This document shows, one piece after another, positions 6,228 through 9,038 of a stretch of DNA of 9,038 bases. The DNA is taken from NCBI GenBank assembly GCA_000431515.1, contig HF991348.1, positions 18,753-27,790 of the forward strand. The letters run 5' to 3'. Origin of the DNA: Clostridium sp. CAG:632 (GTDB lineage: Bacteria > Bacillota > Clostridia > Lachnospirales > Lachnospiraceae). Position 1 is the stretch's first letter; every line of letters begins with the position of its first letter. The notes under the pieces are model-generated. The model made no database searches, was not told the origin of the DNA, and worked only from the letters and a program-made list of their open reading frames with translations. The position numbers and the translations under genes were made by a program.

Positions 6228-7550
6228 ATGAGTAAACCAATCGTGGCTATCGTAGGCCGTCCGAATGTAGGAAAATCAACATTGTTCAATGTGCTGGCCG
6301 GTGAGCAGATATCCATTGTAAAGGATACTCCCGGAGTGACCAGAGATCGTATTTATGCGGATGTGAACTGGTTAAATCATTATTTTACACTGATCGATAC
6401 CGGTGGTATTGAGCCGGAGAGCAATGATGTATTGTTAAAATTCATGCGGGAGCAGGCAGAGATTGCAATTGAGACTGCAGATGTGATCATGTTTCTGGTG
6501 GATGTCAGACAGGGACTGGTAGATGCGGATTTTAAAGTGGCAGATATGCTCAGACGATCCCGCAAGCCAATTGTTTTAGTGGTTAATAAAGTAGATAATT
6601 TCGATAAATTCATGCCGGATGTATATGAATTCTATAATCTGGGTCTGGGAGATCCGAGACCGGTATCCGCAAGCTCCAGACTGGGACTAGGTGATATGCT
6701 GGACGAGGTTGTGGAGCATTTTCCGGATGGCACAGAAGAGGAAGAAGAGGATGAACGTCCGAGAATTGCGATCATCGGCCGCCCGAATGCAGGAAAGTCA
6801 TCGATCATTAACAAGCTGCTCGGAGAAGAGCGTGTGATCGTATCGGATATTGCAGGAACTACACGGGATGCGATTGATACAGAGGTCCGGAGAAACGGAC
6901 ATGAATATGTATTTATTGATACGGCAGGTCTGCGGCGGAAGAGTAAGATCAAGGAAGATATTGAACGATACAGTATCATCCGTACCGTATCGGCAGTAGA
7001 ACGGTGTGATGTTGCAATTCTGGTGATTGACGCATCAGAGGGAGTGACCGAGCAGGATGCCAAGATTGCAGGAATCGCACATGAGCGTGGAAAAGGTATG
7101 ATCATTGCCGTCAATAAATGGGATCTGATCGAAAAGAATGAAAAAACAATTTATAAATTTACGGAGGATATCCGGGATGTATTGTCGTTTATGCCATATG
7201 CAGAGATGATATTTATTTCGGCAAAGACAGGTCAGCGGCTGCCAAAACTGTTTGAGACCATTGATGCAGTGATTCAGAATCATGCGCTTCGGATTGCAAC
7301 CGGAGTTTTAAATGAGATCGTCAGTGAAGCGGTTGCCATGCAGCAGCCACCATCAGATAAAGGCAAAAGGTTAAAGATTTATTACGTGACACAGGTGGCA
7401 GTAAAACCGCCTACATTTGTTGTATTTGTAAATGATAAAGAACTGATGCATTTTTCCTATACCAGATATCTGGAAAACCGTATCCGGGATACCTTCGGGT
7501 TCCGGGGGACACCGCTGAAGTTCATCATAAGAGAAAGAAAGGAAGCTTAG
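6228..7550 (+). CDS. der: Der (EngA) ribosome assembly GTPase
   Basis: Essential GTPase with two tandem G domains that binds the 50S subunit during late assembly. The 440-residue product is a standard size. In the first G domain the P-loop is GRPNVGKS (10-17), G3 is DTGG (57-60), and G4 is NKVD (120-123). A very acidic linker (EEEEEDE, about 170-176) joins the two domains. The second G domain has P-loop GRPNAGKS (184-191), DTAG (231-234), NKWD (296-299), and SAK (331-333). A C-terminal KH-like domain (about 352-436) follows and carries KIYYVTQVAVKPPTFVVFVN. AAGGAGA (6214-6220), seven bases before the ATG, sets the start, and only two bases separate it from the preceding stop codon. No motif is degraded. 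Gene order der-plsY-gpsA fits other Firmicutes. Confidence 0.98.
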   Translation: MSKPIVAIVGRPNVGKSTLFNVLAGEQISIVKDTPGVTRDRIYADVNWLNHYFTLIDTGGIEPESNDVLLKFMREQAEIAIETADVIMFLVDVRQGLVDADFKVADMLRRSRKPIVLVVNKVDNFDKFMPDVYEFYNLGLGDPRPVSASSRLGLGDMLDEVVEHFPDGTEEEEEDERPRIAIIGRPNAGKSSIINKLLGEERVIVSDIAGTTRDAIDTEVRRNGHEYVFIDTAGLRRKSKIKEDIERYSIIRTVSAVERCDVAILVIDASEGVTEQDAKIAGIAHERGKGMIIAVNKWDLIEKNEKTIYKFTEDIRDVLSFMPYAEMIFISAKTGQRLPKLFETIDAVIQNHALRIATGVLNEIVSEAVAMQQPPSDKGKRLKIYYVTQVAVKPPTFVVFVNDKELMHFSYTRYLENRIRDTFGFRGTPLKFIIRERKEA

Positions 7551-7554
7551 TAAC

Positions 7555-8247
7555 ATGGGAATGGAAATTTTATACCGGATTCTTTGTCTGATCGGAGGAT
7601 ATGCGTTCGGATTATTTCAGACTGCTTATATAATAGGAAAGATTCATCATATTGATATCAGACAGTATGGAAGCGGTAATTCCGGAGCGACCAACGCACT
7701 ACGTGTGCTTGGCAAGAAGGCCGGTATCATGGTTTATTTTGGTGACTGCTTAAAGTGTGTGATCGCATGTCTGATCACCAGACTGATATTTCGTCAGCTC
7801 GTGCCGGATATGACCCTGTTGCTGGTTATTTATACCGGGCTCGGAGTTGTACTCGGACATGTATTTCCGTTTTATATGGGATTCAAGGGCGGAAAGGGAA
7901 TCTCAGCTATTTCGGGAGCCGTGATCAGTCTCCTGGATTTAAGAATTATTATTCCGTGCCTGATCGTGTTTATTCTGGTTGTAGCGATCAGCCGCTACGT
8001 ATCCCTTGGCTCTATTGTACTTATGCTTCAGATGTGGATCATGTATTCGATATTTGTAATTATCAATCCGATGCACAGTATATACCATCTGGGGCAGCAG
8101 TATGTTGCGGAAAGTATCATCGTACTGGGATGTCTGGCAGGACTGGCAATCTATAAACATAAGACTAATATTGTGCGTCTGATCCACGGACAGGAGAATA
8201 AACTCGGACAGAAGAAGCGGGAAGCTGCAACGGAAGAAAATAGATAG
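7555..8247 (+). CDS. plsY: Acyl-phosphate:glycerol-3-phosphate acyltransferase PlsY
   Basis: Integral membrane enzyme that transfers an acyl group from acyl phosphate to position 1 of sn-glycerol-3-phosphate, the first step of phosphatidic acid synthesis in most Gram-positive bacteria. The 230-residue protein has several hydrophobic segments (about 7-27, 54-78, 86-106, 117-145, 152-172, 185-200). It carries the three conserved cytoplasmic motifs: GSGNSGATNALR (39-50), the glycine-rich GFKGGKGISA (109-118, following LGHVFPFYM), and SRYVSLGSI (146-154). The C-terminal tail is hydrophilic and charged. AAAGGAAG (7538-7545), nine bases upstream, favours the ATG at 7555; a second ATG two codons later is possible. 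It sits four bases after der and 15 bases before gpsA, whose product is its substrate, so co-expression makes metabolic sense. Confidence 0.97.
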   Translation: MGMEILYRILCLIGGYAFGLFQTAYIIGKIHHIDIRQYGSGNSGATNALRVLGKKAGIMVYFGDCLKCVIACLITRLIFRQLVPDMTLLLVIYTGLGVVLGHVFPFYMGFKGGKGISAISGAVISLLDLRIIIPCLIVFILVVAISRYVSLGSIVLMLQMWIMYSIFVIINPMHSIYHLGQQYVAESIIVLGCLAGLAIYKHKTNIVRLIHGQENKLGQKKREAATEENR

Positions 8248-8262
8248 AAAGCGGGGATAAAC

Positions 8263-9038
8263 ATGAAAATTGGTGTATTGGGAGCAGGCAGCTGGGGAAC
8301 TGCACTTGCTGTATTATTACATGAAAACGGACATGAGGTGACATTGTGGTCGATCGATAAGCGGGAAGTAGCAATGATCGATGAAAAACGGGAACAGGTG
8401 GAGAAGCTGCCGGGTGTCAGAATCCCGGACCGGATCGCTGTGACCAATGATGTGGAAAGCAGTGTGGCAGGAAAAGATATTCTTGTTATGGCGGTTCCTT
8501 CTATTTTTATACGCTCCACTTCTAAAATGATCGCACCGTATGTGAAGGAAGGTCAGTTGATCGTAAATGTTGCAAAGGGAATTGAAGAAGAAACCCTTAT
8601 GAATATGACGGATATTATCGAGGATGAGATAAAACAGGCAAGAGTAGGCGTATTATCCGGGCCGAGCCATGCAGAAGAGGTCGGAAGAAGAATACCGACA
8701 ACTGTCGTAGCAGGAGCACATGATAAGAAAACAGCGGAAGAAATACAGGAGGCATTTATGAGCCCTGTGTTCCGTGTGTATACCAGTCCGGATATGGTAG
8801 GCATTGAGCTGGGGGCTGCATTGAAAAATGTCATTGCTCTGGCTGCCGGAATTGTAGATGGTCTGGGACTTGGCGATAATACAAAGGCAGCTCTTATTAC
8901 AAGAGGAATCGCAGAGATTACAAGACTGGGTCTGGCAATGGGCGGACGGTTTGAAACCTTTATCGGTCTGTCCGGAATTGGAGATCTGATCGTAACCTGT
9001 ACCAGTAATCATAGCCGGAATCATAATGCCGGTTATCT
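8263..9038 (+). CDS. gpsA: NAD(P)H-dependent glycerol-3-phosphate dehydrogenase, 3' end outside window
   Basis: Cytoplasmic enzyme that reduces dihydroxyacetone phosphate to sn-glycerol-3-phosphate for phospholipid synthesis. The frame stays open from ATG 8263 to the right edge, giving 258 codons of an expected 330-340, so the C-terminal part is missing only because of the window boundary. The N-terminal Rossmann motif is GAGSWGTALA (7-16), and MAVPS (76-80) and NVAKGIEEET (102-111) follow. LSGPSHAEEV (131-140) is the usual substrate-loop signature. Lys188 in GAALKNVIALAAGI is the catalytic lysine, and LSGIGDLIVTCTS (236-248) belongs to the C-terminal helical domain. A GCGGGGA site (8251-8257) lies five bases before the start. 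It is placed directly after plsY, which uses its product. Confidence 0.97.
   Translation, partial: MKIGVLGAGSWGTALAVLLHENGHEVTLWSIDKREVAMIDEKREQVEKLPGVRIPDRIAVTNDVESSVAGKDILVMAVPSIFIRSTSKMIAPYVKEGQLIVNVAKGIEEETLMNMTDIIEDEIKQARVGVLSGPSHAEEVGRRIPTTVVAGAHDKKTAEEIQEAFMSPVFRVYTSPDMVGIELGAALKNVIALAAGIVDGLGLGDNTKAALITRGIAEITRLGLAMGGRFETFIGLSGIGDLIVTCTSNHSRNHNAGY

Noticed and set aside
1..9038. Mobile elements, CRISPR arrays, tRNA or rRNA genes, riboswitches
   Set aside because: No transposase or integrase frames, no spaced repeats, no cloverleaf or rRNA-like sequence, and no intergenic space long enough for a riboswitch were seen.

Overview
This window reads as an ordinary stretch of chromosome from an anaerobic Firmicute, most likely a Lachnospiraceae member (Clostridia). 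The evidence is the gene order, the strong AGGAGG-type ribosome binding sites, the many short ATG/GTG/TTG-started genes packed head to tail, and the heavy use of CCG (Pro) and CGG (Arg) codons at moderate GC. The family-level assignment is inference; the Firmicute assignment is firmer.

All genes lie on the + strand and are closely packed. The largest gap is about 52 bases, and no terminator-like hairpin with a U-tract was seen, so the window looks like one long operon or two overlapping ones. In order: the last codons of rbgA (ribosome assembly GTPase, 1-71); lepB (signal peptidase I); rnhB (RNase HII); a large FliK-like protein; a short protein matching only the cytoplasmic C-terminal part of FlhB; yraN (UPF0102 nuclease-fold protein); pgeF (YfiH/LACC1-type multicopper-oxidase-fold enzyme); a PDZ / radical-SAM-like / DUF512 protein; der (two-domain ribosome assembly GTPase); plsY (acyl-phosphate:glycerol-3-phosphate acyltransferase); and gpsA (glycerol-3-phosphate dehydrogenase), which runs off the right edge.

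The genes fall into functional groups. rbgA and der act in 50S ribosome assembly. lepB acts in protein export. rnhB acts in genome maintenance, and yraN may do so too. pgeF acts in envelope or nucleoside metabolism. gpsA and plsY catalyse consecutive steps of phospholipid synthesis: GpsA makes sn-glycerol-3-phosphate and PlsY acylates it.

The part that is least understood is the FliK-like/FlhB-like pair at 1544-3530, which sits in a housekeeping operon with no other flagellar gene. The FlhB-like protein starts almost exactly where the autocleaved FlhB C-terminal fragment would start. The arrangement parallels rbgA-rnhB-ylqG-ylqH of Bacillus subtilis, so the pair is conserved but its function is not established. 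The DUF512 protein between pgeF and der is a second conserved protein of unknown function. I found no mobile element, CRISPR array, tRNA/rRNA gene, riboswitch or broken gene.
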